NCBI GenBank assembly: GCA_029624675.1
Contig: JARSSP010000041.1
Coordinates: forward strand, 277,234-341,233
Reading direction: 5' to 3'
DNA length: 64,000 nt
Source of the DNA: Candidatus Contendibacter sp.
GTDB taxonomy: Bacteria; Pseudomonadota; Gammaproteobacteria; Competibacterales; Competibacteraceae
The position numbers and the translations under genes were made by a program. The notes beneath the pieces were generated by a model. That model was not told the DNA's origin. It saw only the letters and a program-made list of their open reading frames with translations, and ran no database searches. Positions 8,349 through 17,377 of this stretch are shown here, in pieces (position 1 is the stretch's first letter; every line of letters starts with the position of its first letter).

Positions 8349-8501
8349 ACGATATAGCCTTGCTCCCTGATCAGCCGGTAGAAGGTCGAAAAGGCAAAGC
8401 AGGGATCACAAGCTACCCGCTTATCAAATCAAAGTTTCGGCGATAAAATCATCAATTTGTTGGATAGATTGGAAACCCAGCACGATCCGCTCCGCATCCC
8501 T
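8314..8501 (-). pseudogene. Fused remnants of an aminotransferase and an aldo/keto reductase-like C-terminus
   Basis: Two unrelated C-terminal scraps can be read on the minus strand. From about 8413 to 8345: DPCFAFSTFYRLIREQGYIV followed by YLGKL, which resembles the C-terminal part of class V aminotransferases such as PhnW (FYxxLREQGYVIYPGKL). From about 8501 to 8424: RIVLGFQSIQQIDDFIAETL followed by a stop, resembling the last helix of aldo/keto reductase-like proteins. Neither has the rest of its gene. They mark a deletion scar between plcP and the low-GC gene that follows. Assignments are by pattern memory only. Confidence 0.35.
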
Positions 8502-8581
8502 TTCATAAAAATGTCATTGGCAACATGCTAATATACCTCATCCTGAAAATATCATCAGCTTTCTCAAAAGGAAAGATTCCA

Positions 8582-9859
8582 ATGTGCTTGTCAAGATACT
8601 TGTTAAACATAAAATTTATACAGATAAAATGGTCAGGAGCATTATTTAGATTGTTCATAATTATTCATATTTTTATATCCAATAATGCCGTGTCCTCGGA
8701 AGTAAATATTGATGGAAAAGGCACAAACATTCTTATAGGATCCATAATGCCTCTAACCAATGATAGTCTTTATAAAGATCTTAATAATTATAGTGTCAAT
8801 ATGAAAAAAGGTATTGAAGCCGCTTTAGAGGGAAAAATGATTAGGAATCATAGGAAAATAGAATTTGAAGTGATCAGCGACTTTAATAGCGATCCAATTA
8901 CCACTGTTCAAGCCGCTAGGGAATTAATGGATAAGGGTGTCTTTCTCATGTTAGGTAACATCGGGGCAGTCTCAACTCTCAAGCTAAGCAAGGTATTGGA
9001 AGCTAATCATATACCTGCCGTTGGTTTCTATACAATGGGCGATATCAGTACTGAAAGCATGTTAAGCTATCGTCCAAACACTGCTCAGGAGGTACTTGCG
9101 CTTATTGATAACTTCGTAACAAAAAATGATGCTAGAGCAACCGAAGTTTGTATTTTTGCTCAGGATGATATCTTTGGCATGGCGGGTGTCAACGCTTTAA
9201 AGACAGCTCTAGAAAAGCTCCCAGACACACAGACCATAATCAATAAATTAGATCAGATCCTTGACATGATGATGGGTGGTATCAATCCTGCGCTCAATAG
9301 TATTGGACCAATTGGATTTTATCAGTATGAAACCGTATTCATCAGGGATGGCTACTTTTCATTGAAAAACTGGGAACGGGAAAGTGGAAATCAATGCAAG
9401 TTTGTTGTCTTAGTGGCCATGCCAAAGGTTGCCGCTGACTTCATAGCATATGCGCATTATAAAAATGAATCCTGGTCCTATGGCGCAGTATCCACTACAG
9501 CCGCCGGTTATGCAATCAGTGATTATTTAAAATCTTATGGAATTGAAAAAAATATAGTTGTCAGCCAAGTGGTTCCAGATCCAAACTCATCCCTTCCCAT
9601 TGTAGTCGATGCTAGAAATATCTTGGGAGACGCCTTGAACCATATAAGCCTGGAAGGCTATATTGTAGGGCGTATGTTCTTAGCTATCCTAAACTCGATG
9701 AAAGATCCTGTAACACCACCCAACTTCATTAAAACAGCTCGCCAAAGTCCTTTGGAATTAGGAGGATTAAAGATTGATTTCACCAAAGGGAACCCAGGTT
9801 CAACCATGATTTCATTTAATCACATGAATTTGGGTTCGTATAACCTAGCTAAGCAATAG
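8582..9859 (+). CDS. Low-GC periplasmic type I solute-binding protein, orphan
   Basis: Resembles the branched-chain amino-acid/urea type ABC substrate-binding proteins (Peripla_BP_6 fold). The chosen ATG at 8582 has an AAAGGAAAG sequence 8 bp upstream; the frame is open from 8525. A hydrophobic N-terminal segment (about residues 18-36, ALFRLFIIIHIFISNNAVSS) looks like an uncleaved or weak signal peptide. Then come ILIGSIMPLT, KKGIEAAL, DPITTVQAARELM, FLMLGNIGAVSTL, VCIFAQDDIFGMAG and LEGYIVGRMFLAIL, following the usual two-lobe order. No permease or ATPase is adjacent. Base composition is visibly AT-rich and codon use differs sharply from all neighbours, so recent horizontal acquisition is likely. 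It may feed a sensor instead of a transporter. Confidence 0.75.
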   Translation: MCLSRYLLNIKFIQIKWSGALFRLFIIIHIFISNNAVSSEVNIDGKGTNILIGSIMPLTNDSLYKDLNNYSVNMKKGIEAALEGKMIRNHRKIEFEVISDFNSDPITTVQAARELMDKGVFLMLGNIGAVSTLKLSKVLEANHIPAVGFYTMGDISTESMLSYRPNTAQEVLALIDNFVTKNDARATEVCIFAQDDIFGMAGVNALKTALEKLPDTQTIINKLDQILDMMMGGINPALNSIGPIGFYQYETVFIRDGYFSLKNWERESGNQCKFVVLVAMPKVAADFIAYAHYKNESWSYGAVSTTAAGYAISDYLKSYGIEKNIVVSQVVPDPNSSLPIVVDARNILGDALNHISLEGYIVGRMFLAILNSMKDPVTPPNFIKTARQSPLELGGLKIDFTKGNPGSTMISFNHMNLGSYNLAKQ

Positions 9860-9921
9860 GCTGGCGACCAATGGGAAAAAGCCTCCCCATTCAGATTACT
9901 GACTAGGGGCGGAAAAACCAT

Positions 9922-10656
9922 TCAAACGTACAACCCGACCATCTTGCGCCAGGCGGAAGCGCTATGAGCCCGGCCCCGCCAGAGATGCAGCGCGTGCCAG
10001 ATGTCCTTGTTCCACAAGACATGGCTGAATTGTTGGTTGTTTTCCAGGAACGGGTCGGTGTCACCAATGGTGAGGACGATATCCAGCCGTCGCAATTGAT
10101 GAAGCAACCCCTCATCGTGAACATTGGGCAGAAAATGGCTGGGGGTGTTGTAGTAGACCAACTCGTCGTAATACCCCTCGAACAGTCCCCGGAAATCCTC
10201 GACGGGCTGGGTTAGGTCGTAGCGGCCGCTGAAAGCCACCACCTTGCTGAAACAATAGGGATGGCGGAAGGCGAAATTGACCGCGTGAAACGCCCCAAAA
10301 CTACACCCGTGCGAGATCACGCAAGGATGCCGGTTCTTGGCCCACATTAAAGGCAGCACTTCGTGGAGCAGGTAGGCTTCGTATTGCAGGTGCCGGCGAA
10401 CGCGGTCCTGGGGGTGGTTCCAGAAACAATAGAAGCTTTCCTGGTCGATGCTGTCCACGCAGTATAACTGCAATTGACCATGTTCGATCTTGTCGCCCAG
10501 CGCCGCCACCAGCCCGATATCTTCGTATTCATGAAACCGCGCGCAGCGGGTGGGAAACACCAGCACTTTGGCGCCGGAATGACCGAATACCAGCAGTTCC
10601 ATGTCGCGGTGGACCCGATGACTATACCACCTGTGATATTCCCGATTCATCTTCAA
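9922..10656 (-). CDS. Esterase-like alpha/beta hydrolase
   Basis: The 244-residue protein belongs to the putative esterase (EsterD/antigen 85-like) group of alpha/beta hydrolases. The nucleophile elbow is HGCSFGAFHAV (Gly-Cys-Ser-Phe-Gly). The likely acid is in VLTIGDTDPFLENN and the likely histidine lies in WHALHLWRGRAHSASAW near the C-terminus. The N-terminus reads MKMNREYHRWYSHRVHRDME and has no signal peptide, so it acts in the cytoplasm. The substrate is unknown. It is transcribed alone, convergent with the preceding low-GC gene. Confidence 0.8.
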   Translation of the reverse strand: MKMNREYHRWYSHRVHRDMELLVFGHSGAKVLVFPTRCARFHEYEDIGLVAALGDKIEHGQLQLYCVDSIDQESFYCFWNHPQDRVRRHLQYEAYLLHEVLPLMWAKNRHPCVISHGCSFGAFHAVNFAFRHPYCFSKVVAFSGRYDLTQPVEDFRGLFEGYYDELVYYNTPSHFLPNVHDEGLLHQLRRLDIVLTIGDTDPFLENNQQFSHVLWNKDIWHALHLWRGRAHSASAWRKMVGLYV

Positions 10657-10784
10657 CGACCATAAAACCCTTATTTATCAACTAAAAATGGATTTTATCG
10701 TTGAAACGCTGCAAGCTTATGACACTGGGAAGACAGTTTTTGGTCACGCACGGCGCGACCGACAGCGGGTGATAGCAACCCGAA

Positions 10785-10814
10785 AACCGCCGCTTACCGG
10801 AGAAGCTGGCGGTT
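10785..10814 (-). terminator. Possible weak terminator of the phoX-like/diheme operon
   Basis: An inverted repeat AACCGCC (10785-10791) / GGCGGTT (10808-10814) lies 29 bp after the stop at 10843. On the minus strand it is followed by a short T-rich TTTTC tract only. Stem quality is fair and the U-tract poor. Confidence 0.35.
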
Positions 10815-10842
10815 CCGGGGTAGGCATGGATTGAACTAACCA

Positions 10843-12900
10843 TTAACCACCGGGCGCCGATTCGAACCGCAAGGGCTCGACCAGCAGCGGCACGTACTCC
10901 GGGAAATAGGTTCCACCGGCTTCGAAGGGTTTGTCGGGATCGATGAGCGTTTCCGCGTTGCCCACGCCGTAGGTGATCGAAGCGGGATTTTCCAGATCCA
11001 CCGGCCGGTCGGCGATCACCTCGCCGACCTGGTAGGGCTGCCCATCCTGATGGGCAAAGCCCTCCTCCCCTTCCCGGAAGTAGCGGAAGGTCACCGGCGT
11101 GGCCGGGAACACATCCTTGCCCTGGGCGTAACGCTGGGTGACGACCACCTGCCGATAACGGCGGGCGGCGGCCAGAGCATCGTTTTTGGGCGGATACAAC
11201 AGTTCGCCGCGAATGGCGCCGTCGGCATCCAGATAGCCCCCTCGCGCGGTCAGCTCGCGCAGCAGCGTTTGCCGCAGCGCTTGACTCCGCTGGAAGCCTG
11301 CCGCGCTCGCGGTATCCAGCGCCGGCCAGGCGGCGGAATAGCCATTGGCGGGCTGGATCGCGCCGGCCAGAAAGCGTTCGATGGCGGCGGGCATGTCCCC
11401 ATACAGGCTCGCGCCGACCACGTTGTCCAGGAAATGGCGAAATTCGCCCTTGTCCAGCTCCCGGTTCAACGGATCGCCCAGGCGGGCCTGGCCGGGGGTT
11501 GCTTCAGGCCGGGCATCGGCTCGGGCGAGATAGCGTAGAGCGTCCATTTCCCGCCAGCCCAACTCGCCGGGGAACTTGCGCGGCAGCGACCAGGTGGAGT
11601 CCACGGTATTGCCGACCCCGGAGGTGAACTGGGAAAACTCGGTGCTGGCGACGCCGCTGTGGCAACCGATGCACTGCGTCAGTTCCTCGCGGTTCTGCGG
11701 CCGCAACGCGCCGGTCTTGTCCTCGATGTAGCCGGCCAGAGTCCAGCCCACGCCGTTGTCCACCCAGCCTTGCGCGTCGTTGCCGTAGACCGGCGCGCCC
11801 TCTTCCTTGGTGCCGGGACGGAACTGGCTCGGTTGGAACGGTTTCCATTTGTACAGGTAGCGGATTTCCTTGACCCGGCGGGCGCGCGTGCCGGGATAGG
11901 GACTCACCGCCGGATCGTTCCCATCCGCCGCCACGTCCACATAATGCAGGGGATGGGCGATTTCCGCGCCGACCGGATACAGGCCGCGTTCGATGGCCAC
12001 CGTCCGGGCCGCGCCCCGATAAGACTCGCCGTCCTCCGCGCGCAAGCGATCCTGAATCGCCCGTTCTAGCAGGTCGAGGTTGCGGGCGTAGACATCCAGA
12101 TCGAAGCCGCCGTCCTCGCGCTGCATGAACGGTCTGGGCAGACGGATGTAGATGCCGGACACCGAACCGGTCATCGGGGTAAAAATGCCGTAGGGCATGA
12201 AATTCACCGCCCGCCAGCCGGTGATCCAGCGTCCGTCGCCGTCCTGGAAAAAGCCGTTGCGCGGCGTGTCGGAACGGACGAAACCGTCGGCGTCGGCGGG
12301 CAAATCCGCCGGATCCAGTCCCGGAAACAGCCGGAATGGCGCATCGCCGCCTCCGCCGTCCCAGTCACGCGGGTCACCGGGCCGCTGGGCAAAAGCGGCC
12401 CGCCAGTTGTCTTCGCGAATGTAGGTCTCCATGTCCCACGTTTGCGGATCGACCCCCAGCGCGGCGACGGCTTCGCGCAACTTCTCCGGCGTCAAGGTAT
12501 TTTCCCAGGGATTGCGGCTCGGCGAGGCGGTAAATGGGCTGACCGGGGTGAATGAATACTCAAGTTGCAGGTTGCCAAGGCGCGGCTCCGCGCCGGCTTG
12601 CGGGAAGTTGTTGCCCAGCCCCATCCGATAAACGCCGTTGGTGTGGCAGAACAGGCAAGCGTTTTGCGTGCCCCGCGAGGTCTCGATATGGCACTGGGCG
12701 GGAATGTGGGCGTAGGGATTGGAAAAGGTCAGGGGACTGCGGAAATCGCCTTTTGGAAAGCTGGGAAGGGTAGCGGACGGGGTTCTCGCGGCGACCGTCG
12801 GTTCATCCACTCGACCCTGGCTGTCGCTGCAGCCCGCCAGCGCCATACCCAGCATCCCAGCGGCCACGATACTGTTTAAACCATGCGGACGGCGCTTCAT
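10843..12900 (-). CDS. Diheme c-type cytochrome lipoprotein, unknown role
   Basis: A secreted lipoprotein of 685 residues with two CxxCH haem sites: CLFCH near residue 82 and CIGCH near residue 409. The start at 12900 has GAGGAG 6 bp upstream and gives a lipobox signal peptide ending MLGMALAGCSDS. The open frame to 12963 adds 21 residues that would spoil the signal, so it is rejected. No classical cytochrome family is recognised over the rest; conserved-looking stretches include RAVNFMPYGIFTPMTGSVSG and KEIRYLYKWKPFQPSQF. It follows the PhoX-like gene by 80 bp on the same strand, so the two are probably co-transcribed. That placement suggests a redox partner or a phosphate-responsive envelope protein, but this is inference. 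Confidence 0.75.
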   Translation of the reverse strand: MKRRPHGLNSIVAAGMLGMALAGCSDSQGRVDEPTVAARTPSATLPSFPKGDFRSPLTFSNPYAHIPAQCHIETSRGTQNACLFCHTNGVYRMGLGNNFPQAGAEPRLGNLQLEYSFTPVSPFTASPSRNPWENTLTPEKLREAVAALGVDPQTWDMETYIREDNWRAAFAQRPGDPRDWDGGGGDAPFRLFPGLDPADLPADADGFVRSDTPRNGFFQDGDGRWITGWRAVNFMPYGIFTPMTGSVSGIYIRLPRPFMQREDGGFDLDVYARNLDLLERAIQDRLRAEDGESYRGAARTVAIERGLYPVGAEIAHPLHYVDVAADGNDPAVSPYPGTRARRVKEIRYLYKWKPFQPSQFRPGTKEEGAPVYGNDAQGWVDNGVGWTLAGYIEDKTGALRPQNREELTQCIGCHSGVASTEFSQFTSGVGNTVDSTWSLPRKFPGELGWREMDALRYLARADARPEATPGQARLGDPLNRELDKGEFRHFLDNVVGASLYGDMPAAIERFLAGAIQPANGYSAAWPALDTASAAGFQRSQALRQTLLRELTARGGYLDADGAIRGELLYPPKNDALAAARRYRQVVVTQRYAQGKDVFPATPVTFRYFREGEEGFAHQDGQPYQVGEVIADRPVDLENPASITYGVGNAETLIDPDKPFEAGGTYFPEYVPLLVEPLRFESAPGG

Positions 12901-12980
12901 GCGAGTCTCCTCAAACGGAAAAAGCCGGCGGCTCGCGACCACCAGCTTTTCAAACCGCATCAAACTTCATGGCAACCCGA

Positions 12981-14840
12981 TCAAAGCCCTGGAATGCCCC
13001 CAATATAGCCCACCGGTGCATAGAACTTGTCGATCAGCGGCGTCAGTTGCGTCTTGAGGTCGGCATTAGTGGTGCTGATGAAATCACCCCAATGCTGGGC
13101 GTTGCTCATGATGTAGGCGTGGCCATTCAGGTTCTCCAACACCTGCAAGCCGGTGGATTCGGCGCCGGCGGTCAGGCTCAGAATCCGGGTCAGCTGCTGG
13201 GTATCCACGTTGTAGGCCCACACAAAGTTGCTGACATGCATCCCTGAATCCTCGCCGATGAACAGCGTCCGCATCTTTTCCGAGAAGAATACGTTGTCGG
13301 TGTTGGCGATGGTGTTGACGTCGGCGGTGTTGCCAAGCGCATCGGTGGCGATGGGTTTGCCGAGCAGTTTCGGCTCCACGTACATGCTGGTCGCCACCCA
13401 TTCGGAATCGATGGCATTCCCCTGGGAGTCCTTGACACCGCTCTTCAGCTCCAGGGTGTAGGTCGCGCCCGCCTTGTTTTCCGGCAATCGGATATGGTTG
13501 GCCGGCTCGGTGGCATCGGACCGCATGCTGGTCTCGATGCGCGACATCGCCATGTACAGTTTCTTGTCCTTGGCGTTGACGGCGATGCCCTCCATCTTGG
13601 TCCACTCGGTGGTGCCGCCGAGCAGGGCGGTATAACGCCGGGTTTCCAGGAAGGCAGCGGCTTTTTCCATGCCGGGTTTGAGCACCAGGCACTCGTCGGA
13701 AGAAGAACCGGCGCGCACTCGCTTGTAGCCAGCGGGACATTGGCCTTCGCTTGGCGCGACGGCGTCGAAGATATCGTTGAATTTAAGGCTGTTGGCCAGT
13801 GCGCTGATCTCGGCGTTGGTGCCGTGACCGAGGCGGATCCAGGTCAGATCGGCGCGGCCACCACCCTGATCGCTGGTCTGGTTCCATTTGGCGGTGTAGA
13901 CCGTGCCAGCGGATAGATCACCGTACTTGTCGGCCACGAACAGCGTCATCTGCACATAGGCGCCGTCGTCGCCTAGATAGGCGGTGCGGCCGTCCGGCAT
14001 GAGTTTGGCTACTTCCCAGGTACCGCGCGACATGGCGTAATGCTTGACCACGCTGGTGGAGCCGTCGGCCTTGACGGTGACCTCGGGGATAATACCGTAA
14101 TGATAGGGATTGGCCTCCCGCTCGCCCTTGAAGTACAGCTCGCGCATCGCCTTAAGGCCGGCGGCGGTGGTGCCGTAGTTCTTGGAATCGAGCGGGTTGT
14201 AGATCAGATCGTAGTCTTCCTCGGAACCCAGATGCGTGTTCCAGGGCGTTTGCGAACCAAAGCAGGGAATCCAAAGGCCGTTGACGCTGGAGAAATCAAT
14301 CGGCCTGACCTTGGTGGCGGTCAGCTTGCCGTCGCTGGCCTGAGTGATCTCGCTCAAGGTCATCGACATGGGCATCCGGGTGTACCAGCCCGGGGTGGTG
14401 AAAGCAACCGAACCGTCACTCAAAATCCAGTCGTACTCGTAGTGAGTCACCAGAAACAGCTTGTTGTCGATTTTCAACAAGCTGTTGGCGTCCGGAGTTT
14501 CGGCCACCACCGGATTGCCCAGCGGATCGAGCAACGGTTCCATCCTGTAGTTGTAGAGCTGGCCAGCGGGATATTTTTTGCCGCCCACCTCGGCGATCTC
14601 ATCCTTCACGCTGAACAGCACGTTGTAAGAGAGAGGAAGCTCCTGGACGCGCCCATCCATGTAGGTCAGCTTCACGTTGGACTGGGTATAGGTTCTGGCG
14701 ATCTGGTCCGTGGTGGTTGGCGCGGGGGTATCGGTGAATTCCACCGAGCGCACCGTAGCGACCGGATCATCGTCGTCACCGCCGCAACCGGCCAGTCCCA
14801 GCGCGGACAAAAGCGCAACCGCCAACAACCTCGCGTTCAT
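12981..14840 (-). CDS. PhoX/DUF839-like phosphatase lipoprotein
   Basis: A 619-residue lipoprotein (signal peptide ending ALGLAGCGGDDDD) of the PhoX/DUF839 alkaline-phosphatase-like family. PhoX enzymes are Ca/Fe-dependent periplasmic phosphomonoesterases. Family-like segments include CFGSQTPWNTHLGSEEDYD (compare the PWxTxLxxEE motif), TAYLGDDGAYVQMTLFVADK, TEWTKMEGIAVNAKDKKLYM and VFFSEKMRTLFIGEDSG. A candidate PhoB box array lies 67-95 bp upstream at 14907-14935, which supports phosphate control. It heads an apparent two-gene operon with the diheme lipoprotein. The exact substrate and whether all metal ligands are kept cannot be decided here. Confidence 0.75.
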   Translation of the reverse strand: MNARLLAVALLSALGLAGCGGDDDDPVATVRSVEFTDTPAPTTTDQIARTYTQSNVKLTYMDGRVQELPLSYNVLFSVKDEIAEVGGKKYPAGQLYNYRMEPLLDPLGNPVVAETPDANSLLKIDNKLFLVTHYEYDWILSDGSVAFTTPGWYTRMPMSMTLSEITQASDGKLTATKVRPIDFSSVNGLWIPCFGSQTPWNTHLGSEEDYDLIYNPLDSKNYGTTAAGLKAMRELYFKGEREANPYHYGIIPEVTVKADGSTSVVKHYAMSRGTWEVAKLMPDGRTAYLGDDGAYVQMTLFVADKYGDLSAGTVYTAKWNQTSDQGGGRADLTWIRLGHGTNAEISALANSLKFNDIFDAVAPSEGQCPAGYKRVRAGSSSDECLVLKPGMEKAAAFLETRRYTALLGGTTEWTKMEGIAVNAKDKKLYMAMSRIETSMRSDATEPANHIRLPENKAGATYTLELKSGVKDSQGNAIDSEWVATSMYVEPKLLGKPIATDALGNTADVNTIANTDNVFFSEKMRTLFIGEDSGMHVSNFVWAYNVDTQQLTRILSLTAGAESTGLQVLENLNGHAYIMSNAQHWGDFISTTNADLKTQLTPLIDKFYAPVGYIGGIPGL

Positions 14841-14906
14841 GGAAAAACTCCCCTAGCAGCGGATTCATTTCAAGCGGCTATCCTGACGCGCTAGGGTTGC
14901 TAAACG

Positions 14907-14935
14907 ATGACGGCCAAGTGACGTTATCGTTACAT
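14907..14935 (-). promoter_or_regulatory. Candidate PhoB box (three half-sites) upstream of the PhoX-like gene
   Basis: Read on the minus strand, ATGTAAC, ACGTCAC and CCGTCAT follow each other on an exact 11-bp period with 4-bp spacers (ATAA... and TTGG). The third unit matches CTGTCAT at 6 of 7 positions. The array lies 67 bp upstream of the ATG at 14840. Confidence 0.6.
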
Positions 14936-15106
14936 CAGGAAAAGATTTTCACCATGATTCAAAGACAGACGGATGTTGCTCAACCCACCACCTTCTTACT
15001 TTCTTGATCCTCCAGTCTTGACTAAAAATGAGGAGTGTCTTAAACAAGCTATTGAAAAATAGCTGCAACGTGGCCAGGGCTAACTCTTCACGCTTGGGAA
15101 GAATCA

Positions 15107-16624
15107 ATGCCAAAATCCATCCCCGTAACGCTGATCGCGCTCGCGCTCGCCTCCACCCTGGGAGCCTGCGCCTGGCTGCCACCCACGGACTCCGACAACG
15201 TGGCAGATTCTCAAACAACGGCCGACACCGTCTATGTGGACTACTGGCAAACCCGCGCGCCCTCCGACTACCGCCAACGAGTGGCTGGCGCCACAAACCC
15301 GCAAGCCGTGACTCCCTCCCCCGATGTCGTGGTGGCACGGAAATCGGCCTCTCCCGCAAAGACCGAAAACAAATCCAATTCCCGAATCGTGGCCCTCATC
15401 CCAGTGCGGGGCGGACCAACCCTCCCATCCACCGGGGCCGAAACAGGAGGAAAAATCTCGACGGTCGCCGCCGCGGCGACCAATCGATCCACGCCCCCGA
15501 CCCAGGCCCGGCGAACCGCCGCTTCGGGTCAGCCCAAGAGCAAGCGCAAATCATCGCCACTCGCCAACAAGGACCTTTGGGGTCGGATGCGGGGACGGTT
15601 GGCGTTGGTCGACGTGGAGCACCCTCGGATCACCGAACGGATCGACTACCTGAAGCGCAATCCCGGCTATTTGAACCTGTTCGTCCAGCGCGCCCAGCCA
15701 TATCTGTACTACATCGTGGAACACATCGACCGGAGCCGGCTACCCATGGATCTGGCCCTGGTGCCGATGGTGGAAAGCGCGTTCGAACCCACCGCCGTGT
15801 CCCCCAAGGACGCCGCCGGGCTTTGGCAAATCATCCCGACCACGGGGCAGGAATGGGGATTGCCGCTGACCGAGGGTTACGACGGCCGCTTCGACATTCA
15901 TACCTCGACCGACGTTGCCCTGCGCTATCTGCGCTATCTCAACAAGCTGTTTGATGGCGACTGGTTGCTGGCGCTGGCGGCGTACAACGCTGGGCCGCGC
16001 GCTGTGCGGGAGGCCATCGCGGCCCACGCCGCCACCCCACCTCCGACGATCACCGTGGAAACGCACCCCGCTGTGGTTCGCGCCCTAGTACTGGCGGATC
16101 CCGCTCGCCTGGCCGCTGCCTTCGAGCCAGCGCCGCAATCGCTGTTTTGGAGCCTCAAGCTACCCAAGGAAACGCAGGATTACGTGCCCCGGATCGTGGC
16201 GCTGGCGCGCATCATCGCCGACCCCGACGCGCAGGGGCTGCGACTCCACGCCATCGCCAATCAACCCTATCTGTATCGGGTTGACCTGACGCCTGAAACC
16301 AAGGTGTTCGACAGCGTCACGGCCGCCGGTATCCCCATCGAGGATTTCCTTCGCTTTAATCCGGGCTTCAAACCCGGCGTCGAGCCGCCGGCCCAAGCCT
16401 ACAAGTTATTGCTACCCCGCGAGCAGGCTCAAAGCCTGGCGGCCAACGCACCGGGAGCCCGCCTGTTGGCTCCCAGCAGGCACACGGTTCAAAAAGGCGA
16501 AACTTTGGACACCATCGCCAAGCGTCACGGTGTTCCTTCCCAGCAACTGGCGCAGTGGAATGGATTGGACAGCAAGGGCCGTCTAAAAACCGGTCAGCAG
16601 TTGATCGTCTATCCTTCCTCGTAA
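15107..16624 (+). CDS. mltD: Membrane-bound lytic murein transglycosylase D
   Basis: Cleaves the MurNAc-GlcNAc bond of peptidoglycan with formation of 1,6-anhydroMurNAc. The 505-residue lipoprotein has a signal peptide ending LASTLGACAWLPP, a low-complexity linker rich in Ala/Thr/Pro/Lys (about 50-155), a Slt domain (about 190-330) with catalytic Glu in VPMVESAFEP and the motifs AAGLWQIIPTTG and LALAAYNAGP, and a C-terminal LysM domain (about 460-503, HTVQKGETLDTIAKRHGV). MltD proteins often carry two or more LysM domains; only one is clear here. It faces the Sel1 gene, with 26 bp between the two stops. Confidence 0.92.
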   Translation: MPKSIPVTLIALALASTLGACAWLPPTDSDNVADSQTTADTVYVDYWQTRAPSDYRQRVAGATNPQAVTPSPDVVVARKSASPAKTENKSNSRIVALIPVRGGPTLPSTGAETGGKISTVAAAATNRSTPPTQARRTAASGQPKSKRKSSPLANKDLWGRMRGRLALVDVEHPRITERIDYLKRNPGYLNLFVQRAQPYLYYIVEHIDRSRLPMDLALVPMVESAFEPTAVSPKDAAGLWQIIPTTGQEWGLPLTEGYDGRFDIHTSTDVALRYLRYLNKLFDGDWLLALAAYNAGPRAVREAIAAHAATPPPTITVETHPAVVRALVLADPARLAAAFEPAPQSLFWSLKLPKETQDYVPRIVALARIIADPDAQGLRLHAIANQPYLYRVDLTPETKVFDSVTAAGIPIEDFLRFNPGFKPGVEPPAQAYKLLLPREQAQSLAANAPGARLLAPSRHTVQKGETLDTIAKRHGVPSQQLAQWNGLDSKGRLKTGQQLIVYPSS

Positions 16625-16650
16625 GCGGGAGGGGGACGCGGATCGGCGAT

Positions 16651-17187
16651 TCAATTATTCCCGCCGTGTGGGGCACCGGATTCAGGGGCGGGCAGCGGCG
16701 GAATGCGGAAGGGATGCGCGGCCTTGAATTCCCTAGCCCGTCGTTCCGCCTCCTCGACCTGAGCCCGAGTCATCTTTTTGGCGACGTCCTGTTTGGCCTG
16801 CGGCGCCTGGCTGTCGCCCTGGCCATCCGCCAGCGTGTACCAGAAATAGGCCTGAGCGTAATCCGGCGGTACGCCTTGCCCTTCTTCGTACATGATGGCC
16901 AAATTGACTTGCGCCTGCGGCAATCCCTGCTCCGCCGCCTTTCGATACCACTGCATCGCCAAGGCGTTGTCCTGCGGCACCCCCTTGCCCTGGTCGTACA
17001 GCACACCCAGATTGAATTGAGCGAAGGGCACGCCCTTTTCGGCCAACGGTTGGACGATGGCGACTTCGGCGGCGTAATCGCCGCGCTCGTGGGCGTTCCT
17101 GGCTCGATCCCAGTCGCCATCGGCCGCCCAGGCCGGAACGGTCACCAGCAAACTACATGCCAACAGCAGGAAAAACGGTTTGTTCAT
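16651..17187 (-). CDS. Exported Sel1-repeat protein
   Basis: A 178-residue protein with a clean signal peptide (MNKPFFLLLACSLLVTVPAWAADG). It contains at least two Sel1-like TPR units: PLAEKGVPFAQFNLGVLYDQ with GKGVPQDNALAMQWYRKAAE, then GLPQAQVNLAIMYEEGQGVP with DYAQAYFWYTLA. Sel1 repeats mediate protein-protein contacts; no enzymatic domain is present. The C-terminus is Pro/Gly-rich. Its partner is unknown. It is divergent from the pgsA-like gene, with a 190-bp shared upstream region in which no clear operator was recognised. Confidence 0.85.
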   Translation of the reverse strand: MNKPFFLLLACSLLVTVPAWAADGDWDRARNAHERGDYAAEVAIVQPLAEKGVPFAQFNLGVLYDQGKGVPQDNALAMQWYRKAAEQGLPQAQVNLAIMYEEGQGVPPDYAQAYFWYTLADGQGDSQAPQAKQDVAKKMTRAQVEEAERRAREFKAAHPFRIPPLPAPESGAPHGGNN

Positions 17188-17377
17188 GGTCTGATTACTC
17201 GGTTGCGATAGATGCTCGATTGCGAACCCGTCCAGTTTAACATTCCATCATCGAATCCATCCGTCAGCGGCCGATGGGAATTTTTAGTGGGGCGAGTGTT
17301 CCATTGTGCTTTAATGGCACGCGGATTTTGCCCGTACACTTTTAAAAATATCCGCCCCTTACTCGGGTAGCGTCGCC

